From Pseudomonadota bacterium (lineage in GTDB: Bacteria > Pseudomonadota > Gammaproteobacteria > Burkholderiales > Burkholderiaceae_C): DNA of 64,000 nucleotides. A program made the translations under genes and the position numbers. The stretch spans positions 29,071 to 93,070 of the forward strand of contig JAKOYD010000130.1 in NCBI GenBank assembly GCA_029780695.1, given 5' to 3'. The notes under the pieces were generated by a model. It did no database searches. It was not told the DNA's origin and saw only the letters and a program-made list of their open reading frames with translations. This document shows positions 38,871 to 49,024 of this stretch, one piece after another (positions within the stretch are counted from its first letter, which is position 1; the number at the start of each line of letters is the position of its first letter).

Positions 38871-39871
38871 TACGCTGACCCTCGTTCGGGCGGCGGGGCG
38901 TCGTCACCGTCGCCAAACAGCAGCAGCAGGTTGGTGCCGTGGCGCTCAAAGCCGGCGTCGGACACCAGCAGGTCGAGGGTGAGCGTGGCCAGGTCGTCGG
39001 CCACGGGCTCGACCTGGGGGTCTTTGTCCATGTGCACGATTTTGAGGTAATGGCCGCAGCTGTCGCAGGTTTCGGTCTGCACCGCCTCGCGCCGGGCCGG
39101 GCCAGTGCTGTCGGCCAGCGCTTGCAACGACTGGTAGTGAATGCCGCCGGTGCCCTGGCAGTGCGTGCATTTGACGCGCACCATGTGCCACTGCGTGCTG
39201 CACAGCGCGCAGTGCAGGTAGCGGTGGCCGTCCTGCCCGCCGCCGATGCGGGTGATGCTGGCGGTGGGCAGGCTGCCGCAGCAGGGGCAGCGCGTGGCGT
39301 CGTCGGTGACGCCGAAGGCGTTGGGCTGCGCGGCGGCCGTGGCGCTGGCCAGGTGCGTCCAGTGCAGCTGCAGACCGGCGGCGATCAGCGGTGCGGTGGC
39401 CAAGTCCAGCCCCAACGGAATGGTGGCGAGCAGGCGCTCGGCCTGGCGTTGCAGCGCGGCGTCTTCCAGTTCGCGCGCGGCGCGCACGCCGGCGCGCGCC
39501 GGGCTGTCGGCGGGCAGGCGCTGCAAGACGAGGTCGAGCAGGGCACGCAGCTCGCTTTGCCAGACCGGATCGGGCGCCCAGGTGGTGGCGCCCAGCAGCG
39601 GCTGCCCGGCGTGGGCGGCGGCATCGGCCTGGTCGGTGCTGGGCAGTGGCACGGCGGGGTGTTGCTGCAAGCGCTCGTGCTGGGCTTCGCACACCAGCGC
39701 CATCAGCAGCAGATAGTCGCGCATGGCGTGGCCGGCGGCCAGCTGGCGCAGGCGCAGCGCGCGCTCGGCAAACACCTGGCGGCCAGGCGGCAGCAGGCGG
39801 GCAAAACCGACGCCAGCGCGCAGGGCGATTTCCTCGGGAGTGCGCAAGCGTGCGCCAGAAACTGCATTCAT
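38870..39871 (-). CDS. fdhE: FdhE, formate dehydrogenase accessory protein
   Basis: A 333-residue cytoplasmic factor needed for activity of respiratory formate dehydrogenases. The rubredoxin-like iron site is formed by paired CxxC motifs: CPCCGSLP, CALC, CTHCQGTG and CDSCGHYLK. GHRYLHCALCSTQWHMVRVKC is highly characteristic. It lies directly downstream of fdnI (61 bases, including a partial R4 copy at 39898-39934) and upstream of selA with a one-base overlap. Confidence 0.93.
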   Translation of the reverse strand: MNAVSGARLRTPEEIALRAGVGFARLLPPGRQVFAERALRLRQLAAGHAMRDYLLLMALVCEAQHERLQQHPAVPLPSTDQADAAAHAGQPLLGATTWAPDPVWQSELRALLDLVLQRLPADSPARAGVRAARELEDAALQRQAERLLATIPLGLDLATAPLIAAGLQLHWTHLASATAAAQPNAFGVTDDATRCPCCGSLPTASITRIGGGQDGHRYLHCALCSTQWHMVRVKCTHCQGTGGIHYQSLQALADSTGPARREAVQTETCDSCGHYLKIVHMDKDPQVEPVADDLATLTLDLLVSDAGFERHGTNLLLLFGDGDDAPPPERGSA

Positions 39872-39932
39872 GAACTAAAACAACTTGTGGCGCACGTTCA
39901 GCAAGCCTTGGCAGCTATAAAAACGATATCAA

Positions 39933-40586
39933 TCAAAGGCGCTCGGCCTGCACATCGCGGCGCGCGGCCTCCATCTTGTCGCGGTACCACAGCACATGGT
40001 GATGCTTGGCCCAGCCGGCGCTGACGTTGCCCTGTGTCATGGCGCGCAACGTGCCCTTGACCCAAATGGCGGCGTAGATGTGCACCACGGCGGTGAGCGA
40101 CATGATGAAGGCAGCCAGCGCATGCAGCACCACCGCCACGCGTTGCAGCCCGATGGGCACGCTGCTGGCAAACCAGGCCTGCCAGAACAGCACGCCCGTG
40201 ACCAGCAGCACCAGCAGGCACACGGTCATCGACCAGAACACCAGCTTCTGTCCCGCGTTGTACTTGTGCGCGGGCGGCATGGCGGCTTCGTCGGCGTGCA
40301 GCACCAGCTTGGGCGCGGCGTTCAGCCATTGCGTGTCTTCGCGGCGCCAGAGGTTCTTGCCGACGAAAGCCACGAACATCAGCAGGAACATCAGGAACAC
40401 CGCGACGCCGAAGTACGGGTGCACGATGCGCGTCCATTGCGGGCCGCCGAAGAACTGCGTCAGGAAGAACAGGTTGGGGTGGAACAGCGCCAGCCCCGAG
40501 AAGCCGGCCAGGCCAAACAGCACCACCACCAGCCAGTGGTTGATGCGCTGGTTGTCGGTGTAGCGCTGGATGTAGAGCTTTTTCAT
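39933..40586 (-). CDS. fdnI: Formate dehydrogenase gamma subunit, cytochrome b556
   Basis: A 217-residue integral membrane diheme cytochrome b with four helices. Heme-ligating histidines are plausible in RINHWLVVVLFGLAGFSG, RIVHPYFGVAVFL and VVLHALAAFIMSLTAVVHIY. It takes electrons from the beta subunit and reduces quinone. It is encoded 10 bases downstream of fdnH. Length matches FdnI/FdoI of about 210-220 residues. Confidence 0.93.
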   Translation of the reverse strand: MKKLYIQRYTDNQRINHWLVVVLFGLAGFSGLALFHPNLFFLTQFFGGPQWTRIVHPYFGVAVFLMFLLMFVAFVGKNLWRREDTQWLNAAPKLVLHADEAAMPPAHKYNAGQKLVFWSMTVCLLVLLVTGVLFWQAWFASSVPIGLQRVAVVLHALAAFIMSLTAVVHIYAAIWVKGTLRAMTQGNVSAGWAKHHHVLWYRDKMEAARRDVQAERL

Positions 40587-40596
40587 GGTGGCCCCT

Positions 40597-41538
40597 TCAA
40601 GCGTCTTGCACGTGGGTGCGGCTGCCGTCTTCGACCCCGACGACGTTGGGCTGGTCGTTGGCCACGAAGTCTTCGTCGTGCTCTGGCACTTCGAGAGGAC
40701 CTTGCTTCATGTGGTGGAAGAAGCCCACCAGCGCGGCGCCGATCATGGTGGCCAGTGCCACGGGTTTGGCCAGACCTTTCCAGATGGCGACCATCGGGCT
40801 GATGCTGGGGTTGGCCGGCAGATTGGCGTACAGCTCGGGCTTGTCGCCGTGTTGCAGCACGTACATTACGTGCGTGCCGCCCACGCCCTCGGGGTTGTAG
40901 ACGCTGGCCTTGTCGTAGCCGCGCGTCTTCAGCTCAGCCACGCGGCCGTCGCCGTAGGTCAGCATGTCTTCCTTGCTGCCGAAGCGGATGGCGCCGGTGG
41001 GGCAGGCCTTGGCGCAGGCGGGTTCCTGGGCCACGGCCACGCGGTCGGCGCACAGCGAGCACTTGTAGGCCTTGTTGTCCTTCTCGCTGATGCGCGGCAC
41101 GTCGAACGGACAGCCCTTGACGCAGTAGCCGCAGCCAATGCAGTTTTCGCTGATGAAGTCGACGATGCCGTTGGCGTATTTGACGATGGCGCCGGGCGCC
41201 GGGCAGGCCTTCAGGCAGCCCGGGTCTTCGCAGTGCATGCAGCCGTCCTTGCGGATCAGCCACTCCAGCCGGCCTGGCGTGACCTCGACCTCGGAGAACT
41301 TCATCACCGTCCACGACTGGGGCGTGAGGTCGACCGGGTTGTCGTAGGTGCCATGGCAGGTGCCCACGTCGTCGCGCAGATCGTTCCACTGCATGCACGC
41401 CACCTGGCAGGCCTTGCAGCCGATGCAACTGGAGACGTCGATGAGCTTGGCGACCTCGGGAATGCGCCGCCGCGCGTCGGGCGTGGCGGTGGTGGTGGCC
41501 GACCGCTTGGCGATGTCGAGCGATTGAAGAGATGACAT
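40597..41538 (-). CDS. fdnH: Formate dehydrogenase beta subunit, iron-sulfur protein
   Basis: A 313-residue electron-transfer subunit with four ferredoxin-like 4Fe-4S motifs ([62 protein letters not shown]). A single C-terminal membrane helix (about residues 262-280) anchors it next to FdnI. It links the molybdenum subunit to cytochrome b. Spacing to fdnG is 13 bases and to fdnI 10 bases, one operon. Confidence 0.94.
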   Translation of the reverse strand: MSSLQSLDIAKRSATTTATPDARRRIPEVAKLIDVSSCIGCKACQVACMQWNDLRDDVGTCHGTYDNPVDLTPQSWTVMKFSEVEVTPGRLEWLIRKDGCMHCEDPGCLKACPAPGAIVKYANGIVDFISENCIGCGYCVKGCPFDVPRISEKDNKAYKCSLCADRVAVAQEPACAKACPTGAIRFGSKEDMLTYGDGRVAELKTRGYDKASVYNPEGVGGTHVMYVLQHGDKPELYANLPANPSISPMVAIWKGLAKPVALATMIGAALVGFFHHMKQGPLEVPEHDEDFVANDQPNVVGVEDGSRTHVQDA

Positions 41539-41551
41539 GCGGTGTTCTCCC

Positions 41552-44500
41552 TCAAGCTTTCTCGATGTTCACCGTGAACGCCTTGTATTCCGGCGTCTGG
41601 GTGTTGGCGTCGCCGACGAAGGGGGTCAGCGTGTTGACCAGGTAGCCCGGCTTGGTCTGCCCGACAAAGCCCCAATGGTTGGGCAGGCCGACCGTGTGCA
41701 CCTTGGTGCCACCGCAGTCCAGCACCGGAATGCGCTTGGTCACGACCGCCACGGCCTTGATGAAGCCACGGTTGGAGGTGACTTTCACCATGCTGCCGTT
41801 GGCGATGCCTTTTTCCTTGGCCAGCGCCTCGCTGATCTCGACGAACTGCTGCGGCTGCACGATGGCGTTGGACTGGGCGTTCTTGGTCCAGTAGTGGAAG
41901 TGCTCGGTCAGCCGGTACGAGGTGGCGGCATAGGGGAAGTCCTTGGGCGTGCCGAAGGCTTCCATGTCGCCCTTGAACACGCGGGCCGCCGGGTTGGCGC
42001 GAGCGGCGTCGTTGCCGGGGTGGAAGGCGTTGCCGACCACCGGCGATTCGAACGGTTCGTAGTGCGTGGGCAGTGGCCCATCGGCCATGCCGCTGGGCGC
42101 GAACAGGCGCGCCACGCCCTCGGCCGTCATGATGAACGGACGCACGGCGTTGTCCGCCGCCGGATTGGCCGTGGCCCCGATATCGGCCACGTCCGAGCCG
42201 CCCCAGGCCGTGCCGCCCCATTGCACCAGCGGGCGCCTGGCGTTCCAGGCCTTGCCGGTCGACGGGTGGGTGGACGCCGCGTTGTAGAGGATGCGCCGGT
42301 TGGCCGGCCAGGCCCAGGCCCAGCCAGGCGTTTGACCGTTGTCCCACAAGTCGGTGTTGTCGCGCCGCGCCATCTGGTTGCCCGCCTGGGTCCAGGCGCC
42401 GCAATAGATCCAGCAGCCGCTGGCGGTGCTGCCGTCGTCGCGCAGCTGGCCGAAGCTCGACAGCTGCTCGCCCGCCTTGGCGATGGTCTTGGTGGCGTCG
42501 GCCGGATCCGCCAGATCAACCAGCGCGCGACCGTTGTATTCCTTCGCCAGTTCGTCGGGGCCGGGCATCTGAGGCACCTTGTAGGGCCAGTTCAGCTGGA
42601 CGATGGGGTCGGGCAGGGCGCCGCCATCCTTGGCGTACATCGAGCGCAGGCGCACGAACAACTCGGCCATGATGTCGATGTCGGTCTTGGCCTCGCCGGG
42701 CGGGGGAGCGGCCTTCCAGTGCCACTGCAGCCAGCGGCCCGAGTTGGTGATGGAGCCCTCGTCTTCGGCGAAGCAGGTGGAAGGCAGCCGGAACACCGTG
42801 GTCTGGATGTCCTCGCTCTTGACGTCGTTGTATTCGCCGTGGTTCTTCCAGAACTCCGAAGTCTCGGTGTTCAGCGGGTCGATGGTGACCAGGAACTTGA
42901 GCTTGGACAGCCCGGCGATGATCTTCTTCTTGTTGGGGAACGAGCCCACCGGGTTGAAGCCCTGGCAGATGTAGCCGTTGAGCTTGCCCTGGTTCATCAT
43001 CTCGAAGGCGCGCAGGATGTCGTACATCGTGTCCCACTTCGGCAGCCAGTGGTAACCCCACTGGTTGTCGGCCGTGGCGGCGGCGCCGAAGGTGGCCTTC
43101 ATGTAGCTGACGAAGAACTTGGGGTAGTTCTGCCAGTAGCTCATCTGGCCCGGGCGCAGGGGCTTGATGGCGCGAGGCTTGTAGTAGGTTTCCAGGTCCT
43201 GTTCGGCGTCGCGCGGCAGGCTTAGGTAGCCCGGCAGGCTGGTTGACAGCAGGCCCAGGTCGGTCAGGCCCTGGATGTTGCTGTGGCCGCGCAGCGCATT
43301 CATGCCGCCGCCAGGCAGGCCGATGTTGCCCAGCAAAAGCTGAACGATGGCACCGGCGCGCACGTTTTCGGAGCCCGTGCTGTGCTGCGTCCAGCCCAGG
43401 GCGTACAGGATGGTCATGACGCGGTCGGTCGACGCCGTGCTGGCAATGGCCTCGCACACCTTGTTGAACGCATCGACCGGCGTTCCGCACACCTTGCTCA
43501 CCATGTCGGGGGTGTAGCTGGCGTAGTGGCGCTTCATGATCTGCAGCACGCACCGCTCGTGCTGCATCGTCATGTCGACCTTGGCGAAGTCGCCGTCCAT
43601 TTCATAGGCCCAGGCCTTGGCGTCGTAGCTGCGCTTGTCGGGGTTGTAGCCGCTGAACAGGCCGTCCTTGAAGCTGTAGCCCTCGCCCACGATGAACGGC
43701 GCGTTGGTGTAATTGCGCACGTACTCGGTCTGGATCTTGTTGTTGGCGAGCAGGTAGTTGATGACGCCGCCCAGGAAGGCGATGTCGGTGCCCGCGCGAA
43801 TGGGCGCGTAGAAGTCGCTCATGGCGGCCGACCGCGTGAAGCGCGGGTCGACCACGATGAGCTTGGCCTTGTTGTTGTTGCGCGCCTCGATCGCCCACTT
43901 GAAGCCAACGGGGTGCGCTTCGGCGGCGTTGCCGCCCATGACCAGGATCAGATCGGCGTTCTTGATGTCCTCCCAGTGGTTGGTCATCGCGCCTCGGCCA
44001 AACGTCGGAGCCAGACCGGCTACCGTCGGGCCGTGTCAAACACGTGCCTGGTTGTCGAATACGAGCATGCCCAGGCTGCGCATCACCTTGTGCGTGATGT
44101 AGCCTGCTTCGTTGGACGACGCCGAAGCCGCCAGCATGCCGGTGCTGATCCAGCGGTTCACCGTTTGTCCAGCCGCGTTGGTGGTGGTGAAGTTGGCGTC
44201 GCGGTCGGCCTTCATGAGCTTGGCGATGCGATCCATCGCCTCGTCCCAGCCGATGCGCTTCCATTCCTTGCTGCCGGGCTCGCGCACTTCGGGGTATTTC
44301 AGGCGCGCCGGGCTGTGCACGAAGTCGAGCAGGCCAGCGCCCTTGGGGCACAGGCTGCCGCGGCTGACCGGGTGATCGGGATCGCCCTCGATGTGGATGA
44401 CGTCGCCCAGCGCGTTCTTGGCGCCGTCACCCAGGCTGTACATCAGCAAACCGCAACCGACCGAGCAATAGGTGCAGTTGTTGCGTGTTTCCTTGGCGCG

Positions 44501-44623
44501 GGCCAGTTTGAAGTGCCGGGTTTCGGCCAGCGCGGCAGTGGGCGAAAAGCCCAGCGCCACCAAGCTGGAGCCGACCAGCGCCGCCCCGCTGACGCGGAAG
44601 AAGTGCCTTCGGTTCATATCCAT
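41552..44623 (-). CDS. fdnG: Formate dehydrogenase-N alpha subunit, selenoprotein
   Basis: A 1023-residue molybdopterin enzyme oxidising formate in the periplasm. It has a Tat signal ([20 protein letters not shown]), a 4Fe-4S site CTYCSVGCG, and Sec at residue 196, encoded by the in-frame UGA at 44036-44038 ([23 protein letters not shown]). Reading stops there only if UGA is taken as a stop; the sequence on both sides aligns with FdnG without a gap. A SECIS-like hairpin with a GGUCU loop follows the UGA. AAGGAG lies about 10 bases before the ATG at 44623. It starts the fdnGHI-fdhE-selA-fccB-like-selB block, which contains what is needed to decode it. Confidence 0.96.
44003..44038 (-). promoter_or_regulatory. 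SECIS-like hairpin after the fdnG UGA
   Basis: Minus-strand bases 44024-44007 read GGTAGCC-GGTCT-GGCTCC: six paired bases, a bulged U, and the apical GGUCU loop seen in E. coli formate dehydrogenase SECIS elements. It begins 11 bases downstream of the UGA, the spacing needed for SelB binding. Confidence 0.8.
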
Positions 44624-44936
44624 GGCGGGATGCTCCTTGTCTGCAAGACCATGCGTTCAAAAAACGAACATGGTGGGAGTATGCCCCGCCGCACGGCGAA
44701 TACGCACCATGGACGATATGAAAAACCCTAATGAAATCAGATACATATGACCAGTCCAATGGCGTTTGGTCAATGATTGGTTTGGTCATAGACCGGCGCT
44801 GCGCCGCCAGCGTTCAGGCGTTGGGCTGGCGCGTGCAAGCGTGTTTGGCTGACGTATTCAAGGCGCAGGCGGCGTTAAAAACATGGCACTGAACGCCTGC
44901 GCCATGGCGTTGACCGATAAACCGATGAGGGTATGT
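44624..44936. other. fdnG-comEA divergent intergenic region
   Basis: 313 bases without a gene. The stretch 44715-44790 is AT-rich for this genome (ATATG...AATGAAATCAGATACATATG) and contains TTTGGTCA twice (44765-44772 and 44781-44788, 16 bases apart), possibly an operator for a regulator of fdnG. No clear -35/-10 pair or FNR box was seen. Short frames before 44937 are not supported. Confidence 0.4.
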
Positions 44937-45392
44937 ATGAACCGTAGCAACTGGATCAAGCGGGCGTTGGCCGTATGCACAGTGGCGTTGGCGATGACCG
45001 CCGCGCACGCCGGCGTGGATGTCAACACGGCCCCCGCCAGCGAACTCGATGCCGTGCGCCATGTCAGCCGTGGCCTTTCAAAGCGCATCGTTGCCGAGCG
45101 GCATAGGGCCGGGCCGTACAAGGATTGGACCGACCTGATCAAGCGTGTGCGCGGCATTGACAACAAGAGCGCCGCGCGGCTGTCCGACGCGGGCTTGCTG
45201 GTGCAGGGTGTCACGTACACGGGCAGCCGCGACGGCGGCCAGTCACCGGCCGCGGCGGCGGCGCCTACCACGGGCGGGGCGGTGGGCGGTCAGCCCACGG
45301 TGGGCAAGGACGCCGCCAACACGCCGATGTCGCCCCCAACCATTGGCGCCCCGGCGCCGGCCACGCCAGCGCGCGAGGCCGCCAAGCCTTGA
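44937..45392 (+). CDS. ComEA-like helix-hairpin-helix protein
   Basis: A 151-residue secreted protein with a signal peptide (IKRALAVCTVALAMTAAHA) and a helix-hairpin-helix DNA-binding domain (VDVNTAPASELDAVRHVSRG; GPYKDWTDLIKRVRGI). A flexible Ala/Pro/Gly tail of about 50 residues follows. ComEA-type proteins bind incoming DNA in the periplasm during transformation, though short ones can have other roles. The ATG at 44937 starts the signal peptide. It stands alone between the fdn block and ggt. Confidence 0.8.
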   Translation: MNRSNWIKRALAVCTVALAMTAAHAGVDVNTAPASELDAVRHVSRGLSKRIVAERHRAGPYKDWTDLIKRVRGIDNKSAARLSDAGLLVQGVTYTGSRDGGQSPAAAAAPTTGGAVGGQPTVGKDAANTPMSPPTIGAPAPATPAREAAKP

Positions 45393-45496
45393 CGCGGGCC
45401 TGATCGGGGGAGCCGGCCACAGGGTCGGTGACGGTGCGCGGCCGCGACCACTTGCCCTGGCAAGGGTCGGACGGCCGGACACGTTCAGTCGCCCGT

Positions 45497-47323
45497 TCAG
45501 TCGCCCATCACCACGCCTTCGCGACGCGGGTCGGCGCCGCCCAGCCACAGCGGTTTGCCGTGCACCTGGGTGCGCGTCAAGGCCTGCAGGCCGCTGGTCA
45601 TGTTCATTTCGCGCACCTCGGCACCGCGCGTGCGCAGGGCTTCGATGGTGGCGGCCGGGAAGATTTTTTCCTCGAGCACGCTGGGGCCGTTGGTGGAGCC
45701 GAAATTGGGCAGGCTGATGGCCTGCTGAGGCGTCAGGCCCCAGTTGAGCACGCCGTACAGGGTCTTGGCCGTGTAGTGGATGATGAGCGCGCCGCCGGGG
45801 CTGCCGGCGCTCATCACCAGCGGGCCGCGCGTGCCGTCGGCGGCTTTTTCGAACACCAGCGTGGGCGCCATGGACGAGCGCGGCCGCTTGCCCGGCTGCA
45901 CGCGGTTGGCAATCGGCTGGCCCTGCGCGTCGGCCGGGGCAAAGCTGAAGTCGGTCAGCTCGTTGTTCAGCAGAAAGCCCTTCACCATCTGGCGCGCGCC
46001 GAACTGGTCTTCGATGGTGGTGGTCATGGCCAGCGCGTTGCCGTAAGCATCCACGATGCTGATGTGGCTGGTGCCGTATTCGGGCTGCTCGGGCATGGGG
46101 GCATGGCTGGTTTTGACGGCGCCAGGGTTGCCGGGCTGCGCCAGCTTCATGCTTTGCGCGCCAATCAGCGCGGCGCGGCTTTGCAGATAGGCGGGCGCCA
46201 ACAGGCTTAGCCAGCTGCCGGCGGGTGGCTGCACGAAGTCGGGGTCGGCCACGTACTGGGCGCGGTCGGCAAAGGCCAGGCGCGAGGCATCGGTGTAGTA
46301 GTGCAGCCAGTCGGCCGTGGGCAGGCCGTCGGCGCCAGGTTTCATCTGTGCCGCCGGCGTGCGCGCCAGGATGCCCAGGATCTGCCCCACCGCGATGGCG
46401 CCCGACGACGGCGGCGGGAAGCCGCAGATCTCGTACGTCTTGCCGGCTTGCGCCACCGCATAGTCGACGCACAGCGGCGCGCGGCGCTTTGGTTGATAGC
46501 CAGCCAGGTCGGCCAGCGTCATCTTGCCGGGGTTGGTGGGGTGCTTTGTCACCTTGTCGACGATGGCTTGCGCGACCGGGCCTTCCAGCAACGCGCTGGA
46601 GCCGCGCGCGGCGATGCCCTTGAGCACGGCGGCGAACTCAGGGTTCTTCAGCACATGGCCCACGGGCCAGGGGTTGCCGGCTGCGTCGTAGAAAAACGCC
46701 GCCGCCACAGGATCTTTCTTGAGATGGTGCTCATTTTTCAGTAGCGTGTTGAGGCGCGGGCTGACCTGAAACCCTTGCTCGGCCAGCAGGATCGCGGGCT
46801 TGAACAGTTCGGCCCACGGCAGGCGGCCATGCGCCTTGTGCGCTTGTTCCAGCATGCGCACGGTGCCCGGCACGCCGACCGAGCGACCACCCACCACGCC
46901 GTCGTAAAAAGCCATCGGCTTGCCGTCGGCGCCCAGAAACAGTTTTTCGTCGGCGGCGGCGGGGGCCGTTTCGCGCCCGTCCCACGCCGTCACGTCGCGG
47001 CCCGCGGCATGCAGCAAAAAGGCGCCGCCGCCGATGCCGCTGGATTGCGGCTCGACCAGGCCCAGCACCAACTGCACGGCGATGGCCGCGTCCATTGCGC
47101 TGCCGCCGGCCTTCAGCACCTGATAGCCGGCGTCGGTCGACAGCGGATTGGCCGAGGCGACGGCAAACTTCTCGGTCGCCCAGCCGGGTTTTTCGGTCCA
47201 GCCAGAGCCGCCCTCGGGCGTGACGGGCATGCTGGGCGGCGTGTAGCGCAGACCGCTGGCGCAACCCGCGAGCAGGGCGGCGCTGGCCAGGGTGCTGAAG
47301 ACGAACAGGCGGCGTGGTGTCAT
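45497..47323 (-). CDS. ggt: Gamma-glutamyltransferase
   Basis: A 608-residue Ntn hydrolase that breaks glutathione and transfers the gamma-glutamyl group. The proenzyme would self-cleave before the Thr of EYGTSHISIVDAYGNALAMT. SAGSPGGALIIHYTAKTL is the substrate-binding glycine region. The start looks like a lipoprotein signal (LASAALLAGCASG, lipobox LAGC), so the enzyme is probably membrane-anchored facing the periplasm. It has no operon partner. Length is slightly above the usual 570-590 residues. Confidence 0.93.
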   Translation of the reverse strand: MTPRRLFVFSTLASAALLAGCASGLRYTPPSMPVTPEGGSGWTEKPGWATEKFAVASANPLSTDAGYQVLKAGGSAMDAAIAVQLVLGLVEPQSSGIGGGAFLLHAAGRDVTAWDGRETAPAAADEKLFLGADGKPMAFYDGVVGGRSVGVPGTVRMLEQAHKAHGRLPWAELFKPAILLAEQGFQVSPRLNTLLKNEHHLKKDPVAAAFFYDAAGNPWPVGHVLKNPEFAAVLKGIAARGSSALLEGPVAQAIVDKVTKHPTNPGKMTLADLAGYQPKRRAPLCVDYAVAQAGKTYEICGFPPPSSGAIAVGQILGILARTPAAQMKPGADGLPTADWLHYYTDASRLAFADRAQYVADPDFVQPPAGSWLSLLAPAYLQSRAALIGAQSMKLAQPGNPGAVKTSHAPMPEQPEYGTSHISIVDAYGNALAMTTTIEDQFGARQMVKGFLLNNELTDFSFAPADAQGQPIANRVQPGKRPRSSMAPTLVFEKAADGTRGPLVMSAGSPGGALIIHYTAKTLYGVLNWGLTPQQAISLPNFGSTNGPSVLEEKIFPAATIEALRTRGAEVREMNMTSGLQALTRTQVHGKPLWLGGADPRREGVVMGD

Positions 47324-47414
47324 GAAAAGCTCCTCCAGATGTGGCTGTGTCTATGCATGGTAGCGCAGCGGGCGCGGCGCCACACGTGCCGAATTTGACC
47401 GGAAAAAACGCCCT

Positions 47415-47460
47415 CAGCGCTTGCTGTAAAAGGCTCTTTAGCTATTAATAAAATAGCAAT
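47415..47460. repeat. R4 repeat copy between tfoX-like and ggt
   Basis: The plus strand reads CAGCGCTTGCTGTAAAAGGC, TCTTTAGCTATTAATAAAAT, AGCAAT. The TAGCTATTAATAAAATAGC palindrome is complete here. It ends exactly at the stop of the TfoX-like gene. Confidence 0.65.
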
Positions 47461-47876
47461 CAGGGCTTGGCTGGCTTGGCTGGCTTGGCTGGCTTGGCGC
47501 GCTGGCGCGCCGCAGCGGGCTTGGCGGATTTTGCCGTTGCCGCCGGTTTGGCAGCGGCCTTGCGCGGCTTGGGGGCCGGCAGCGCGTGGGCCGTGGCTTC
47601 GATCAGCGCGCGCAGCCAAGCACGCTCGTCCCAGCGGTCTGGTGTGATCAGCAGGTGCGGCTTGGCCTTGTCGTAGAAGCGCCCCCACACCGGCGGCTGC
47701 ATCAGCGCCTGCCCGGCGGGGGTGGGCTTGACATACAGCAGGTCGTCGCAGACGAAGGCGACCGGCTTGTCGTCCACATACACGCAGTATTCACCGAACA
47801 TGCGCCGCGTGCGCAAGCCGGGCCAGTCGCCCAGTTGGTCGATCAGGAAGGCGAGCGTTTCGGGGCGGGTGGACAT
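47460..47876 (-). CDS. TfoX N-terminal domain protein with Ala-Lys-Pro tail
   Basis: A 138-residue protein. Residues 5-95 match the TfoX N-terminal domain (LGDWPGLRTRRMFGEYCVYVDD; VWGRFYDKAKPHLLITPDRW). The C-terminal 45 residues are Lys/Ala/Pro-rich and finish in tandem AKP units coded by repeats of TGGCTTGGC (minus strand). The tail resembles histone H1-like tails and may bind nucleic acid. Full TfoX controls competence, but single-domain relatives have no known role. ATG 47876 is chosen over a longer frame. Confidence 0.8.
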   Translation of the reverse strand: MSTRPETLAFLIDQLGDWPGLRTRRMFGEYCVYVDDKPVAFVCDDLLYVKPTPAGQALMQPPVWGRFYDKAKPHLLITPDRWDERAWLRALIEATAHALPAPKPRKAAAKPAATAKSAKPAAARQRAKPAKPAKPAKP

Positions 47877-48196
47877 GGGAACGCGCTTATGGACACGGCG
47901 GAAAAACGCTTTTTTACAGCAGCCCAGCGGGCGCTCAACAAACCAGTGCTCTCGTGAACGGGGTTGCCCGGCCACCGGCCACCGGCAGCGCGGCCTTGAG
48001 GGCAAGGCGCGCCAGCGCCTCGGGGGCGAGTAGAGCGCCTGCCCACGGTGTGGCCAAGGCCGTGTGGCGCGGCGTGGGCGGTTCGCGGCGCGGCAAGCCT
48101 AGTCAATGGCGCGCGAGCCATGGGCCGCGACTGGTGCCTGGCGGCCCATGCCATGGGGCATCCCACGCGCCTCGCGCCGAAACCGCGGACCGGCGC

Positions 48197-48955
48197 TTAT
48201 TTCGGCGCCAGGCGAATCGCACCGTCCAGGCGGATCACTTCGCCGTTCAGCAGGTCGTTTTCGAAGATGTGCACCGCCAGCTTGGCGTAGTCCTCGGGCC
48301 TGCCCAGGCGGCTGGGAAAGGGCACGCTGGCGGCCAGCGCGTCCTGCACTTCCTGCGGCATGCCGAACAGCATGGGCGTGCCCATGATGCCGGGGGCGAT
48401 GGTCATGTTGCGGATACCGGTCTTGGCCAGATCGCGCGCGATCGGCAGCGTCATGCCGACGATGCCGCCCTTGCTGGCCGAATAGGCCGCCTGGCCGATC
48501 TGGCCGTCATAGGCGGCCACGCTGGCGGTGCTGATCATCGCGCCGCGCTCGCCGGTCGATTCAGGCTCGTTCTTGCTCATGGCCTCGGCGGCCAGGCGAA
48601 TCATGTTGAAGCTGCCGATCAGGTTGATGGTCACCGTTTTGGCAAAGCCGGCCAGACCGTGCGCGCCGTTCTTGCCCACGGTTTTTTCAGCGGTGGCGAT
48701 GCCGGCGCAATTGACCAGGCCCATCAGCTTGCCCATCGACGTGGCCTGGGCCACCACGGCCTGCCCATCGGCCTCGCTGGTGACGTCGCACTTGACGAAG
48801 GCGCCGCCAATGTCCTTGGCCACGGCCTCGCCGCGCTCGGCGTTCATGTCGGCGATGACCACCTTGCCGCCCGCGGCCGCCAATGCGCGCGCCGTGCCTT
48901 CGCCCAGGCCCGAAGCGGCGCCGGTGACGATGAAAACCTTGTCCTTGATCTGCAT
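48197..48955 (-). CDS. SDR-family 3-hydroxyacyl-CoA dehydrogenase (type II HADH-like)
   Basis: A 252-residue short-chain dehydrogenase. [11 protein letters not shown] (residues 12-22) binds NAD, and the catalytic Ser and Tyr-x3-Lys are in [44 protein letters not shown] and [15 protein letters not shown] are typical of the HSD17B10-like 3-hydroxyacyl-CoA dehydrogenases of betaproteobacteria. It probably oxidises 3-hydroxyacyl-CoA in fatty acid breakdown. It is monocistronic as far as seen. Confidence 0.85.
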   Translation of the reverse strand: MQIKDKVFIVTGAASGLGEGTARALAAAGGKVVIADMNAERGEAVAKDIGGAFVKCDVTSEADGQAVVAQATSMGKLMGLVNCAGIATAEKTVGKNGAHGLAGFAKTVTINLIGSFNMIRLAAEAMSKNEPESTGERGAMISTASVAAYDGQIGQAAYSASKGGIVGMTLPIARDLAKTGIRNMTIAPGIMGTPMLFGMPQEVQDALAASVPFPSRLGRPEDYAKLAVHIFENDLLNGEVIRLDGAIRLAPK

Positions 48956-49024
48956 GGGTTCGCTCCTCGAATCAACGTTGTTGCCACCCCGCATTATCAA
49001 GCGGCGCCAGCGCCAGGCGACCGT

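Noticed and set aside
41552..44623. fdnG looking like two genes (44036-44623 and 41552-43987) split by a stop
   Set aside because: The break is a UGA at the known Sec position (ARV-Sec-HGPTV) with a SECIS-like hairpin after it, and selA, selB and tRNA-Sec are next to it. It is one selenoprotein gene.
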